A stretch of 37,541 nt of DNA from a virus. Below are positions 1-6,883 of this stretch, one piece after another. The DNA is taken from positions 1 through 37,541 of IMG/VR virus record IMGVR_UViG_3300046751_000183. The stretch is one strand, 5' to 3'. The notes under the pieces were generated by a model. That model saw nothing but the letters and a program-made list of their open reading frames with translations. It made no database searches and had not been told where the DNA came from. Within the stretch, counting starts at the first letter, position 1. Each line of letters begins with the position of its first letter. The position numbers were made by a program, and so were the translations under genes.

Positions 1-1028
1 GTATGGATTTAAGAGTTGTTTTTAATACAACTGGTACACTTGAAATAACAAACATATCAGTACAAGAAATACAAACAGACACACCAAGAATAGACTTTAG
101 TGATTCAGTTAAAGGTGCATTACTTTTAGAGCCGCAGAGTACGAATTTAATAACTTATTCAGAGGATTTTACTCAATGGATTAAAGAAGCTACTGTTACG
201 TTAACTTCTAATTATGGTGTTTCTCCTGATGGTTTTCAAAACTCTACAAGAGTTCAAATGGATATTAACGATAGTGTTTATATTAGTGCAACAAGTGGAA
301 ATATTTTCAGTATATATGTTAAAGGTGTTCAAGATGAAACTATAAGGATTTCTAATGGGGGAGCTTTAACACATACTCTAACAGGTGAATGGGATAGAAT
401 AAGCCTTTATGATACAGGTAATTCTTCCTCTTTAATCTCAATAAATACTTATAGTAATGCTACAGCAAGAGATATAGAAATATGGGGCGCACAATTAGAA
501 GAAAAATCCTTTGCAACTTCGTATATTCCTAATCACGGAGTTAGTGGTGGTGTTACTCGTTTAGCAGACGTATGTAATAACTCTGGGACAGCACAAGACT
601 TTAATTCAGAACAAGGAACTTTATATGCAGAGATTAGTGCTTTGGCTGATGATGGGACTAATAGAATTTTCGGTTTAAGTAATAATAGTAATTTCAATGA
701 AAGTATAATATTAAGATATAGTGCTGTTTCAAATAGAATATCTGCACAAGTTCGTAAAAGTGGGTCTTATGAATTTACTATGAATTACGATTCTATTGAT
801 GCCAAAACACCTTTAAAAGTTGCATTTAAGTATAAACAAAATGATTTCTCTTTATGGGTAAATGGATTTGAAATAGATACAAGGTCAAGTGGAGATATAA
901 TTTCTGAATTAGATACATTAAGTTTTAGTTTTGTTGGTGGAAATAACTTCTACGGAAAAGTAAGAGAACTACAAGTATTTACAGAAGCATTAACAGACGA
1001 ACAACTACAAAAATTAACAACTATATAA
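1..1028 (+). CDS. Tail fibre protein, C-terminal part (5'-truncated)
   Basis: The frame is open from the left edge, so the ATG at 3 is probably internal. About 342 residues are visible. Residues 15-30 carry the module linker TNISVQEI followed by PRIDFSDSVKGALLLEP, which in this window joins fibre modules. Residues 45-180 form a beta-rich, carbohydrate-binding-like module beginning at YSEDFTQW. The last 150 residues resemble a LamG/concanavalin-A-like domain (SEQGTLYAEISALADDGTNR, then KYKQNDFSLWVNG, ending in EALTDEQLQKLTTI). The same C-terminal architecture ends the genes at 31479 and 32719. Likely role: receptor binding at the tail tip. Fibre family is well supported from these internal paralogues; the receptor is unknown. 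Confidence 0.75.
   Translation, partial: MDLRVVFNTTGTLEITNISVQEIQTDTPRIDFSDSVKGALLLEPQSTNLITYSEDFTQWIKEATVTLTSNYGVSPDGFQNSTRVQMDINDSVYISATSGNIFSIYVKGVQDETIRISNGGALTHTLTGEWDRISLYDTGNSSSLISINTYSNATARDIEIWGAQLEEKSFATSYIPNHGVSGGVTRLADVCNNSGTAQDFNSEQGTLYAEISALADDGTNRIFGLSNNSNFNESIILRYSAVSNRISAQVRKSGSYEFTMNYDSIDAKTPLKVAFKYKQNDFSLWVNGFEIDTRSSGDIISELDTLSFSFVGGNNFYGKVRELQVFTEALTDEQLQKLTTI
48..133 (+). repeat. Fibre module-junction repeat, copy at left end
   Basis: 86 bp matching 36905-36990 with two mismatches by my count. Encodes the linker TNISVQEI...PRIDFSDSVKGALLLEP. Confidence 0.75.
483..618 (+). repeat. Fibre repeat before the LamG domain, copy at left end
   Basis: 136 bp matching 37406-37541 with eight differences by my count. 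Encodes WGAQLEEKSF through TRLADVCNNSG to the beginning of the LamG domain. Confidence 0.75.
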
Positions 1029-1030
1029 TT

Positions 1031-1399
1031 ATGAGAAAAATAGGAAAATACGAATTTAAAGATGAGGCTACTGCTGATAGTAAAATAAAAGGTTTAGGAG
1101 TAGCTACTGATGAAGATGGTAACGAATACCCTACTCACGGACACGCTATTGTAAAATTAGGACATATTGTTTTAGAGCAAGGCGAATATGATGAAGAGGG
1201 TAACGAAACTAAAGCACCAGTATTAAGTGATAAATACCATTTAGATGTAGCTTGGGATTTACAAGACACTTATGACGAAGAAGGTAATTTAATAAAAGCA
1301 GACCACCCATATGGCTGGAAATCAAGTGCTGTTACTATTTCTGATGGTAACGGAGTACATAGTTTCTATGGTGTGGACTATCAAGAATTTAAGATATGA
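1031..1399 (+). CDS. Small acidic protein following a tail fibre gene, unknown function
   Basis: This is a 122-residue soluble protein starting 2 nt after the fibre stop. It has no signal peptide or membrane segment. It is rich in Asp/Glu/Gly with two DEEGN turns (near residues 55 and 84), suggesting a compact beta structure, and ends in HSFYGVDYQEFKI. Its position directly after a fibre gene and before the lysis cassette suggests a fibre-associated structural protein or fibre chaperone. This is inferred from position only; I do not recognise a domain. Confidence 0.65.
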   Translation: MRKIGKYEFKDEATADSKIKGLGVATDEDGNEYPTHGHAIVKLGHIVLEQGEYDEEGNETKAPVLSDKYHLDVAWDLQDTYDEEGNLIKADHPYGWKSSAVTISDGNGVHSFYGVDYQEFKI

Positions 1400-1494
1400 T
1401 AAAAGGATTAAGATATTTAGCAGATAAATTAGAAGAGTTTAAGTTTTGGCTTATACTTAAATGGAATAACCTATTAAAGAGTTTGATGATATGA
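1396..1494 (+). CDS. Short ORF (32 aa) coupled into the lysis cassette
   Basis: The start overlaps the stop of the previous gene (ATGATAA-type junction) and its own stop overlaps the next start as ATGA, so it sits in an unbroken chain of coupled ORFs. The peptide is basic and amphipathic with aromatic residues (FKFWLILKW in the middle), so it could associate with a membrane. Function is unknown. Tight coupling is the main reason to believe it is translated; it could instead be a relay that reinitiates ribosomes for the next ORF. Confidence 0.45.
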   Translation: MIKGLRYLADKLEEFKFWLILKWNNLLKSLMI

Positions 1495-1655
1495 GCCTAA
1501 GCGATTTAAAAGTAGCTTGTTTAAATGCTATCACTTTAGGTGTTAGCTTTACTCATGTTGAGAACAGTTTAAAGGTTATACTGTTATTGGCTTCTATTGT
1601 ATATACACTCCAAAAGATATACGCTAATCATAAAAAGAATGACAAAGAACTTTAA
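1491..1655 (+). CDS. Small membrane protein, candidate holin
   Basis: A 54-residue ORF with one clear hydrophobic stretch (VILLLASIVYTLQKIY, about residues 29-44), an earlier moderately hydrophobic stretch (ITLGVSF), and a charged tail HKKNDKEL. It starts in an ATGA overlap with the preceding ORF and overlaps the endolysin start by 17 nt. Small one- or two-TM proteins directly upstream of an endolysin are often holins or pinholins; here a longer 3-TM candidate lies downstream, so this one could be the holin, an antiholin or an accessory. The assignment rests on size, hydrophobicity and position. Confidence 0.5.
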   Translation: MSLSDLKVACLNAITLGVSFTHVENSLKVILLLASIVYTLQKIYANHKKNDKEL

Positions 1656-2010
1656 GTTAAAAGAATTCAAGTGCAAGTGTGGTTGTGATATGCCTTTAAA
1701 GGTATATGAAAACATTATAAAACTTGCTAGTCAATTACAATTTCTTAGAGATTATACTGGTAGACCTATAACTATTAATAGTGCTTATAGATGTCCAGAA
1801 CATAATAAAAAAATAGGTGGGTCTAAAACATCACAACACTTATTAGGTAAAGCTGCTGATATAACTATACAAAGTTTAAAACCAGCTGAGGTGTTTATGA
1901 TTATAGAAGAACTTATTGACATGGGTCATATGTTACAAGGTGGATTAGGTTTGTATGATACTTTTGTACATTATGATATAAGAAAAACTAAAGCAAGGTG
2001 GAATGGGTGA
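1639..2010 (+). CDS. Endolysin, peptidase M15A (D-Ala-D-Ala carboxypeptidase-like)
   Basis: A 123-residue zinc peptidase of the M15A type that cleaves peptidoglycan cross-links at the end of infection. The signature is visible: FKCKCGC near the N terminus, INSAYRC at 46-52, SQHLLGKAAD with zinc ligands H67 and D74, and FVHYD with the third ligand H111. The frame is open further upstream, but the ATG at 1639 puts the family's usual N-terminal FKLKEFKC at the start and removes a spurious basic leader. There is no signal peptide, so export would depend on a holin. It overlaps the upstream membrane ORF and the downstream holin-like gene, making a compact lysis cassette. Confidence 0.88.
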   Translation: MTKNFKLKEFKCKCGCDMPLKVYENIIKLASQLQFLRDYTGRPITINSAYRCPEHNKKIGGSKTSQHLLGKAADITIQSLKPAEVFMIIEELIDMGHMLQGGLGLYDTFVHYDIRKTKARWNG

Positions 2011-2479
2011 TTATAAGAAAAAGAACGGTACAACAAGAGTAGGTGATGCATTACGTTGGTTAGTTAAACAAGGTAAGGAAGTAGCACCAGATATATTATC
2101 TATAGCTGGAGGTATAACTGGTATTGAACAGTTAAAAGAACTTGCAGGTAAAATAGAAGGTAATAAACAACTCAGCGAAGCTGATAAAGAGTTATTACTA
2201 GAAGAGCTAAGATATGATATGATTGAAATGCAAGAGTCAACAAAACGTTGGGAAGCAGATATGAATTCTGATAGTTGGCTAAGTAAAAATATAAGACCTC
2301 TAAGCCTAGCTTTTTTAACATTGACCTTGTTTATATACATAATACTAGATAGTTCCTTAGAAGGCTTTAAAATAGCTTCTAACTGGATAGATTTACTATC
2401 TTCATTACTATTACTTGTTTATGGTGGTTATTTTGGTGCAAGAAGTGCTGAGAAAATTACCAAGAACTGGAAGAAATAG
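2003..2479 (+). CDS. Holin-like protein with C-terminal membrane segments (3-TM holin type)
   Basis: 158 residues. The N-terminal 90 residues are soluble and partly helical. The segment NSDSWLSKNIRPLSLAFLTLTL opens the membrane part, followed by a TM at about 97-115 and a second hydrophobic segment at about 130-145 ending in YGGYFGARSAEKI. This layout, and the motif of W, RP and GGYFGARSAEK, matches the 3-TM holin family linked to gene-transfer-agent and phage release. It overlaps the endolysin gene by 8 nt. The family assignment is from memory of the motif. It could also be an Rz-like or antiholin partner. Confidence 0.65.
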   Translation: MGDYKKKNGTTRVGDALRWLVKQGKEVAPDILSIAGGITGIEQLKELAGKIEGNKQLSEADKELLLEELRYDMIEMQESTKRWEADMNSDSWLSKNIRPLSLAFLTLTLFIYIILDSSLEGFKIASNWIDLLSSLLLLVYGGYFGARSAEKITKNWKK

Positions 2480-2482
2480 TTT

Positions 2483-2524
2483 GTTTAATATTAGGGGGTT
2501 TGTTTAACATTAAGCCCCTTTTTT
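2483..2524 (+). terminator. Terminator-like element built from two GTTTAAT repeats
   Basis: Two copies of the window's GTTTAATATNATGGGG family lie head to tail just after the holin stop. The first ends in GGGGG (2494-2498); the second ends in CCCC (2515-2518) followed by six T. The G-run can pair with the C-run, which would give a short GC stem followed by a U-tract. The stem is only 4-5 bp with a long loop, so termination strength is uncertain. Confidence 0.5.
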
Positions 2525-2569
2525 GGCTATAAAACATAGCTATCCTGTATACATTGACTTTGTAGAGAG

Positions 2570-2655
2570 TAGAAATCGTATTTCATAGAAATACTTGATT
2601 TATACGGAAGACAATATTGCCACTTCGGCTTTGTGAGCCTTGTGGCTGTCTTTAT
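2570..2655 (+). ncRNA. Candidate structured RNA with two hairpins
   Basis: Hairpin 1 is GTATTTC-ATA-GAAATAC (2578-2594), a perfect 7-bp stem. Hairpin 2 is compound: AAGACA (2608-2613) pairs with TGTCTT (2647-2652), then GCCAC (2619-2623) with GTGGC (2642-2646), then GGCT (2627-2630) with AGCC (2636-2639) around a 5-nt loop. This is 15 bp with internal bulges in otherwise AT-rich sequence. No promoter of its own is obvious, so it may be a processed transcript end or a phage small RNA. Confidence 0.4.
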
Positions 2656-2751
2656 AAAGTTGAAGCAAAGTTACTACATTTTTCATGTAAAGTCAAGTAA
2701 ACTTATAAACAATGTTAATAACTAGTATTTTTTTATAACGTATATATATAA

Positions 2752-2766
2752 TATATTTGTATTGTT
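2752..2766 (+). promoter_or_regulatory. Promoter -7 element (TATATTTG) abutting a start codon
   Basis: TATATTTG at 2752-2759 matches the Bacteroidota -7 consensus TAnnTTTG. The start codon at 2767 is only 7 nt away, so a transcript from here would have almost no leader. No good TTTG -33 box is seen upstream, which lowers confidence. Confidence 0.45.
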
Positions 2767-3192
2767 ATGTCATTATTACATCGCCCACAATATGAGATAG
2801 GATATAGTGAAGAGGAAGATAAAGAGGGGTTAAGAAAGTTACTTTGGTCTCAATTTATGTGTAAATGTGGGCGTTGTAGTATTAAGACAGGAAAGAATCT
2901 TATGGAAAGATTACCTGTGTTTATATTAGATGAGATAGCACAGGAAGAAAGAATGAGGTTTGATATAAAGTTAGCATATACTTGTAAGTCTCATGCAGAC
3001 AGAATAGCATTAACAAGTAAAAATCCACATAGAGTTGGATTAGGTGTTAAAATTAGAATCATAAATAATATGAAAAGATTAAAGTTAGTAAGAGGTTTAA
3101 TAATGAGAGGAGTCACTAGGATTAGTCTTTGTGATGAATTTGTTTACTTTGATACTGACGACCTTAAACCGATGTCATTACACGTTAAGTGA
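2767..3192 (+). CDS. Degenerate M15-peptidase-like protein, predicted inactive
   Basis: 141 residues. From F30 on it aligns with the endolysin at 1639: FMCKCG with FKCKCG, IKLAYTC (67-73) with INSAYRC, PHRVGLGVKI (87-96) with QHLLGKAADI, and FVYFD (125-129) with FVHYD. Of the three zinc ligands only H88 remains; the Asp is K95 and the second His is Y127. The fold is probably kept but peptidase activity lost. It has its own promoter element and a strong terminator after it, so it is expressed separately from the lysis genes. It could be an inhibitor, a wall-binding protein or a repurposed early protein; function unknown. Confidence 0.6.
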   Translation: MSLLHRPQYEIGYSEEEDKEGLRKLLWSQFMCKCGRCSIKTGKNLMERLPVFILDEIAQEERMRFDIKLAYTCKSHADRIALTSKNPHRVGLGVKIRIINNMKRLKLVRGLIMRGVTRISLCDEFVYFDTDDLKPMSLHVK

Positions 3193-3217
3193 TGTTTTTT
3201 GTTTTGTTTGTTAAGAA

Positions 3218-3247
3218 GGGAGCTACAGAAATGTGGCTCTTTTTTTT
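3218..3247 (+). terminator. Rho-independent terminator
   Basis: GAGCTACA (3220-3227), a GAAA tetraloop and TGTGGCTC (3232-3239) form an 8-bp stem with one G-U pair, followed by a run of eight T. It closes the unit of the M15-like gene. Confidence 0.88.
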
Positions 3248-3254
3248 GTTTTTA

Positions 3255-3286
3255 TTTGCATAATTAAAAAATGTTATTTATGTTTG
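3255..3286 (+). promoter_or_regulatory. Promoter (TTTG-N20-TATGTTTG)
   Basis: TTTG at 3255-3258 and TATGTTTG at 3279-3286 are spaced by 20 bp, matching the Bacteroidota -33/-7 pattern. The preceding terminator and the following 51-aa ORF at 3309 place it as the start of the early operon running to 4084. Confidence 0.7.
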
Positions 3287-3308
3287 TATCAAATTAATAA
3301 CTTATACT

Positions 3309-3464
3309 ATGAAAAAAAGACAAACAAAGAACTTTTGGGATTATAAGATAAACCCAATCACAGGATGGAAAGTAGAGGATTCAGAAAGAATTATTTACGA
3401 CAGAAGAACAAAAGAAGAACAAAGAATAACTAAATCATTAAAAAGCTATGGAAAAAACAATTAA
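3309..3464 (+). CDS. Small basic protein (51 aa), unknown
   Basis: First ORF after a good promoter. The peptide is Lys/Arg rich with aromatic residues in its first half (NFWDYKI, GWKVED) and a charged helical second half (RRTKEEQRITKSLK). Its 3' end overlaps the next start by 17 nt, suggesting coupling. Being short and basic it may bind nucleic acid or host RNA polymerase, but nothing recognisable supports a specific role. Confidence 0.55.
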   Translation: MKKRQTKNFWDYKINPITGWKVEDSERIIYDRRTKEEQRITKSLKSYGKNN

Positions 3465-3678
3465 TTATAACTTAGAATTAGATGGAGTAGAATTATCAGT
3501 TTATGGATGTTACTGCGAGGGAATGTCAGGGGATTATTTTAATGCACCAGAACCTGAAGAGTTTGAGGTTTATAGTGTTTATATTGAACAAGACCCTGTT
3601 GATGTAGATATTACTGATTTAATATACAACAGAATAGAAGAGATAGAAAGTATGATAATAGAGAAATATTATAGATAA
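3448..3678 (+). CDS. Small acidic protein (76 aa), unknown
   Basis: Strongly acidic, beta-rich first half (NYNLELDGVELSVYG), a turn containing APEPEEFEVYSVYI, and a helical C terminus (YNRIEEIESMIIEKYYR). No membrane or signal segment. Its stop overlaps the next start (TAATG). It resembles the many small conserved phage proteins near replication genes; function unknown. Confidence 0.65.
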   Translation: MEKTINYNLELDGVELSVYGCYCEGMSGDYFNAPEPEEFEVYSVYIEQDPVDVDITDLIYNRIEEIESMIIEKYYR

Positions 3679-3905
3679 TGGAGCTTATAGAACATCAAAC
3701 GTATGATGCTTGGTTTAAATCTTTAGGCAACAAACTATTAGATTGGCATGAAGAGAAACCACAAAATAAAGATTTAATAAACTTACTAAAAGCTGTTGAA
3801 ATTATAGGAATACACAACAATAAGCTCAACAAGGAGATAAGAGAACTAGAAAGTGAATTAGAAGACATAAAAGAAGCTATAAATAATTTAAACAATATAT
3901 TATGA
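3678..3905 (+). CDS. Coiled-coil small protein (75 aa)
   Basis: The C-terminal half is a heptad-like coiled coil (about residues 38-72, rich in Leu/Ile at spaced positions among Glu/Lys). The start shares the A of the previous stop (TAATG), and the end overlaps the next ORF by 4 nt. Probably oligomeric; no catalytic motif. Function unknown. Confidence 0.6.
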   Translation: MELIEHQTYDAWFKSLGNKLLDWHEEKPQNKDLINLLKAVEIIGIHNNKLNKEIRELESELEDIKEAINNLNNIL

Positions 3906-4084
3906 TGGATTTACACGATTTTAAGAATCAACAAATAAAAGCACTACAAACAGAAGTGTGTACTCTTAATGAATACATTACTAGACTAGAAACGTTTATC
4001 TTTGAATTAACTGAAGAAAACTACCCAAACGATTATAAAAAAGTTATTAGACAAGAGCTGTTTGGAAGTAAAAATGAAGACTAA
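3902..4084 (+). CDS. Coiled-coil small protein (60 aa)
   Basis: Helical, with a likely coiled coil over residues 6-38 (FKNQQIKALQTEVCTLNEY and on). It follows another coiled-coil protein with a 4-nt overlap, so the two may form a heteromer. The last gene of this operon; a new promoter starts directly after it. Confidence 0.55.
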   Translation: MMDLHDFKNQQIKALQTEVCTLNEYITRLETFIFELTEENYPNDYKKVIRQELFGSKNED

Positions 4085-4116
4085 TTTGTATTTAACACAT
4101 TTATTTACTATATTAG
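4085..4116 (+). promoter_or_regulatory. Promoter (TTTG-N20-TATATTAG)
   Basis: TTTG at 4085-4088 and TATATTAG at 4109-4116, spacing 20 bp. The -7 box has one deviation from TAnnTTTG. The position before the ERF gene suits a recombination/replication operon promoter. Confidence 0.5.
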
Positions 4117-4145
4117 CAAAATATTAATTAAAAACAATTAACATT

Positions 4146-4673
4146 ATGAATTTTCACGACAAAGTACTTATAGTACAATCGGAGTTAAAAGCTCCTAAGA
4201 ACCAACGCAACAATTTCGGTAAATATAATTACCGTTCTTGTGAGGATATATTAGAGGCAGTTAAACCTCTTTTAAATGCAAATGCGTTAACACTTATGAT
4301 TACTGATGAGATTAAAGAAGTGTCTGGTTTAGTTTATGTAGAGGCTAGAGCAGTATTGTTTGATACAGAAGGTAGGATTGAGTGTACAGCACAAGCTGGT
4401 ATTGACCCTAATAGAAAGGGTATGGATATAGCTCAATCATTTGGTAGTAGCTCTTCTTATGCTCGTAAATACGCTCTAAACGGTTTATTCCTTATTGATG
4501 ATACTAAGGATGCAGATGCCACAAACGACCATAAGGATGCTCGTAAATGGCTTAATAAAAACACATCAGAGTTTAAGAAAGCACAAGAGTTTGTTTCTAA
4601 TGGTGGTTCAATATCACAAATAGAAGGGAAGTATAAAATATCAGCAGAAGTAAAACAATTATTAAATAACTAA
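4146..4673 (+). CDS. erf: ERF-family single-strand annealing protein
   Basis: 175 residues. It has the ERF pattern: an N-terminal helix with LKAPKNQRNNFGKYNYRSCEDILEAVKP, then beta strands with the conserved aromatic/acidic positions, then GMDIAQSFGSSSSYARKYALNGLFLIDD, the family hallmark (G.AQ..GS..SYA.RY.L). It anneals complementary single strands during phage recombination and repair. It is followed within 4 nt by an SSB-like gene, the expected partner. Confidence 0.85.
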   Translation: MNFHDKVLIVQSELKAPKNQRNNFGKYNYRSCEDILEAVKPLLNANALTLMITDEIKEVSGLVYVEARAVLFDTEGRIECTAQAGIDPNRKGMDIAQSFGSSSSYARKYALNGLFLIDDTKDADATNDHKDARKWLNKNTSEFKKAQEFVSNGGSISQIEGKYKISAEVKQLLNN

Positions 4674-4677
4674 AATT

Positions 4678-4959
4678 ATGGAAAACACAAAAGTATTCGC
4701 AGATGGATTTATCTTTAAGCGAAATGAGAATGCACCTGAGTTTGTTGTAGGTGGAATTAGTATTAAGGTTGATGAGGCTCAAAAGTTCTTATCTTCTAAT
4801 GCTAATAACGGATGGGTAAACCTAGACGTAAAGCAGAGTAAGTCAGGTAAGTATTATATGGAGTTAAATACATTTACTCCTAAATCAAAGTCTGGTGAAG
4901 CTCCAGCACCTAAAAGAGATAACTTTAAAGTTGCTTCTGGTGCTGACTTACCATTTTAA
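4678..4959 (+). CDS. Single-stranded DNA-binding-like protein
   Basis: 93 residues with alternating beta strands compatible with a small OB fold, and a disordered basic linker ending in ASGADLPF. The acidic-hydrophobic last residues (DLPF) mimic the C-terminal tip by which SSB proteins recruit partners. Adjacent to ERF and followed by a terminator, so the two form a compact annealing unit. OB fold is inferred, not proven. Confidence 0.6.
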   Translation: MENTKVFADGFIFKRNENAPEFVVGGISIKVDEAQKFLSSNANNGWVNLDVKQSKSGKYYMELNTFTPKSKSGEAPAPKRDNFKVASGADLPF

Positions 4960-4972
4960 CTAACCAACAACA

Positions 4973-4997
4973 GGGGTGGGGAAACCTGCCCCTTTTT
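4973..4997 (+). terminator. Rho-independent terminator
   Basis: GGGGTGGG (4973-4980), GAAA loop and CCTGCCCC (4985-4992) form an 8-bp stem with two G-U pairs, followed by five T. It lies after the SSB-like gene. Confidence 0.75.
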
Positions 4998-5027
4998 ATT
5001 ATAACAAACAAACAAAACATTTAAAAT

Positions 5028-5933
5028 ATGAGTACAGACGATAAAGAGATACAGAGAATGCACATGGAGAAAATCGATAGCGATTGCTATGTTGATATAT
5101 CTGAGTCTATAAAACATCCTCCTGTTGCATTATCATTTGGTAGGTATTCCATAAATACACCAAGTGGTATAGTAAGATACCCTATACCTATCGGTACTTA
5201 TGGCAATTTTAGTTTTGTCAGCGGTCCTCCTAAAACAAAGAAAACCTTTTTTGTCTCACTATTAACCTCAGTCTACTTATCATCTAATGGTAGAAATGAT
5301 TATGGAGGAAAGATGAGAGCTGATAGGAAGGGTAAGTGCGTTATACACTTTGATACAGAGCAAGGTAAGTTCCACGCTCAAAGGGTGTTTAGAAGAGTTG
5401 TAGAGATGAATAACTCAGAAAACGTAGGATGTTACCATACATACGGATTACGTTCAATAGGATATAAGACAAGAATTGAATTTATAGAATATAAACTAAA
5501 AACTGTTTCTAATGATAATGAGATAGGCTTAGTTGTTATTGATGGAATAGCTGATTTGGTTTCTGATGTCAATGATATACAAGAGTCTAATGAATGTATA
5601 CAAAGGCTTATGACTTGGAGTGAAAGATATAATTGTCATATTGTTCTTTGTATTCACACTAATAACGGTTCAGAGAAGCCTACAGGTCACTTAGGTAGCT
5701 TTGCTCAGAAGAAATGTGAAACAGGTATAGTACTAGAGAGAAATGAAGTTGAAGATGAGCTTATAACAGTAAGATGTAAGCAGAGTAGAGGGTTCTCTTT
5801 TGAGCCATTTAGTTTTAAGGTTACAGAGTTTGGATACCCAAAGATTATTACTAGTCTGAATGATGACCTTGCTGTTGTTGAGCCCCAAAATAAAGAACCT
5901 AATAAATGGCAACAAAAAATGAATATCGCATAG
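5028..5933 (+). CDS. RepA/RecA-like AAA ATPase (helicase or loader)
   Basis: 301 residues. Walker A is GPPKTKKT (66-73) after a beta strand; the segment VIHFDTEQGK follows as in RepA/RadA-type ATPases; Walker B is LVVIDGIADLV; a later HIVLCIHTNN strand carries the polar sensor. This matches the AAA_25/RepA hexameric helicase class. It probably unwinds or remodels phage DNA, and is the only helicase-like gene seen here. No primase domain. It overlaps rusA by 28 nt. Confidence 0.7.
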   Translation: MSTDDKEIQRMHMEKIDSDCYVDISESIKHPPVALSFGRYSINTPSGIVRYPIPIGTYGNFSFVSGPPKTKKTFFVSLLTSVYLSSNGRNDYGGKMRADRKGKCVIHFDTEQGKFHAQRVFRRVVEMNNSENVGCYHTYGLRSIGYKTRIEFIEYKLKTVSNDNEIGLVVIDGIADLVSDVNDIQESNECIQRLMTWSERYNCHIVLCIHTNNGSEKPTGHLGSFAQKKCETGIVLERNEVEDELITVRCKQSRGFSFEPFSFKVTEFGYPKIITSLNDDLAVVEPQNKEPNKWQQKMNIA

Positions 5934-6319
5934 TTACACCTATGTATATTGACTTAGAAAGAAAGACTAAGAAAAATAGAAGAGTTTATATAAGTATGAA
6001 CTCGTATGGAAATGTAAATCATTTTATAAACAACCAAGTGAAGATGGAGTTTAAAAAACTAATAGAAGACCAATTAATAGGAATAAATATACCTACTCCT
6101 GTTGAGATTTTTTATCAGGTATTTAAGCCTAGCAAAAGAAGATTAGATAAGATGAATGTTATTGCTGTCACATCAAAGTATTTATTAGACGCTATAACTG
6201 AAATGGGTTGTTGGGAAGATGATAATGATGATTATGTAAAAACAGAAACAATACTACCAACTGTATACGATAAAGGTAATGGTAGGGTTGAGATTTTAAT
6301 AAAATGTATAGATGATTAG
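5906..6319 (+). CDS. rusA: RusA-like Holliday junction resolvase
   Basis: 137 residues. The conserved acidic core is visible: RRLDKMNVIAVTSKYLLDAI followed by GCWEDDNDDYV, matching the RusA pattern D.DN..K...D.L...G...DD. RusA-type enzymes cut four-way junctions and clear branched DNA before packaging. The first Asp-Asn pair reads D-K-M-N here, a small deviation. The start lies inside the end of the ATPase gene and the stop overlaps the sigma-like gene. Confidence 0.75.
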   Translation: MATKNEYRIVTPMYIDLERKTKKNRRVYISMNSYGNVNHFINNQVKMEFKKLIEDQLIGINIPTPVEIFYQVFKPSKRRLDKMNVIAVTSKYLLDAITEMGCWEDDNDDYVKTETILPTVYDKGNGRVEILIKCIDD

Positions 6320-6878
6320 TAAGCAATTAGAGAAGCTTGCATCCAAGCATAGTACTTGGGTTGGGCTAGTGAAGAGTATGGGTTGTAATCCAGCCTATGT
6401 AGAAGATGTTGTTCAGGATGCTTATATTAGGGTTTATGAATATCTAGAAAAAGGTGTTGATATATCTTATGGTGAAGATGATGTAAATGACTTTTATATG
6501 TATATGACATTGAGAAGCATATATCTTAATCAGTCAAAAAAGAAGTCTGTAGCAAATGAGATTTTAGATATACAAGAAGACGCTCTAGACTTTACTTTAA
6601 ATAGTATAAGAGAAGAGTTTATAGATGTTGAAGAAGAGAAAGGATTTAATAGGCTTATGGATAAAATATTTACAGAAGTAAATAGCTGGGAGTTTTATTC
6701 TAGAAATATATTCATAGCTTACTTTACTACAGGACTGTCTCTGGATAAATTATCTAAAGAGACAGGTATAGGTAGAAGCAGTCTTTATAACTCAATAAAG
6801 AGATATAGAGAGATTATAAGAGAAAACTTCTCAGAAGATGCTGAGGATTATTATAACGGAGATTACGATAAAATTTAA
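6312..6878 (+). CDS. Sigma-70-like RNA polymerase sigma factor
   Basis: 188 residues. The N-terminal half resembles sigma region 2 (NPAYVEDVVQDAYIRVYEYL, the QDAY/F motif typical of ECF factors). The C-terminal part has a region-4 helix-turn-helix (TTGLSLDKLSKETGIGRSSLYNSIKRYR, about residues 137-165). It probably redirects host RNA polymerase to phage promoters, a natural candidate for reading the conserved TTGTTATAAT start element. It may instead be a sigma-like transcription factor without core binding. It overlaps rusA by 8 nt. Confidence 0.7.
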   Translation: MISKQLEKLASKHSTWVGLVKSMGCNPAYVEDVVQDAYIRVYEYLEKGVDISYGEDDVNDFYMYMTLRSIYLNQSKKKSVANEILDIQEDALDFTLNSIREEFIDVEEEKGFNRLMDKIFTEVNSWEFYSRNIFIAYFTTGLSLDKLSKETGIGRSSLYNSIKRYREIIRENFSEDAEDYYNGDYDKI

Positions 6879-6883
6879 TTATT

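Larger units (their letters stand above)
2480..2766 (+). other. Non-coding interval after the lysis cassette
   Basis: No ORF of note on either strand. It holds the repeat-built terminator at its left edge, two consecutive hairpins (2578-2594 and 2608-2652), an AT-rich stretch and a TATATTTG promoter element only 7 nt before the next start. Probably the boundary between late lysis transcripts and an early unit. Confidence 0.6.
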
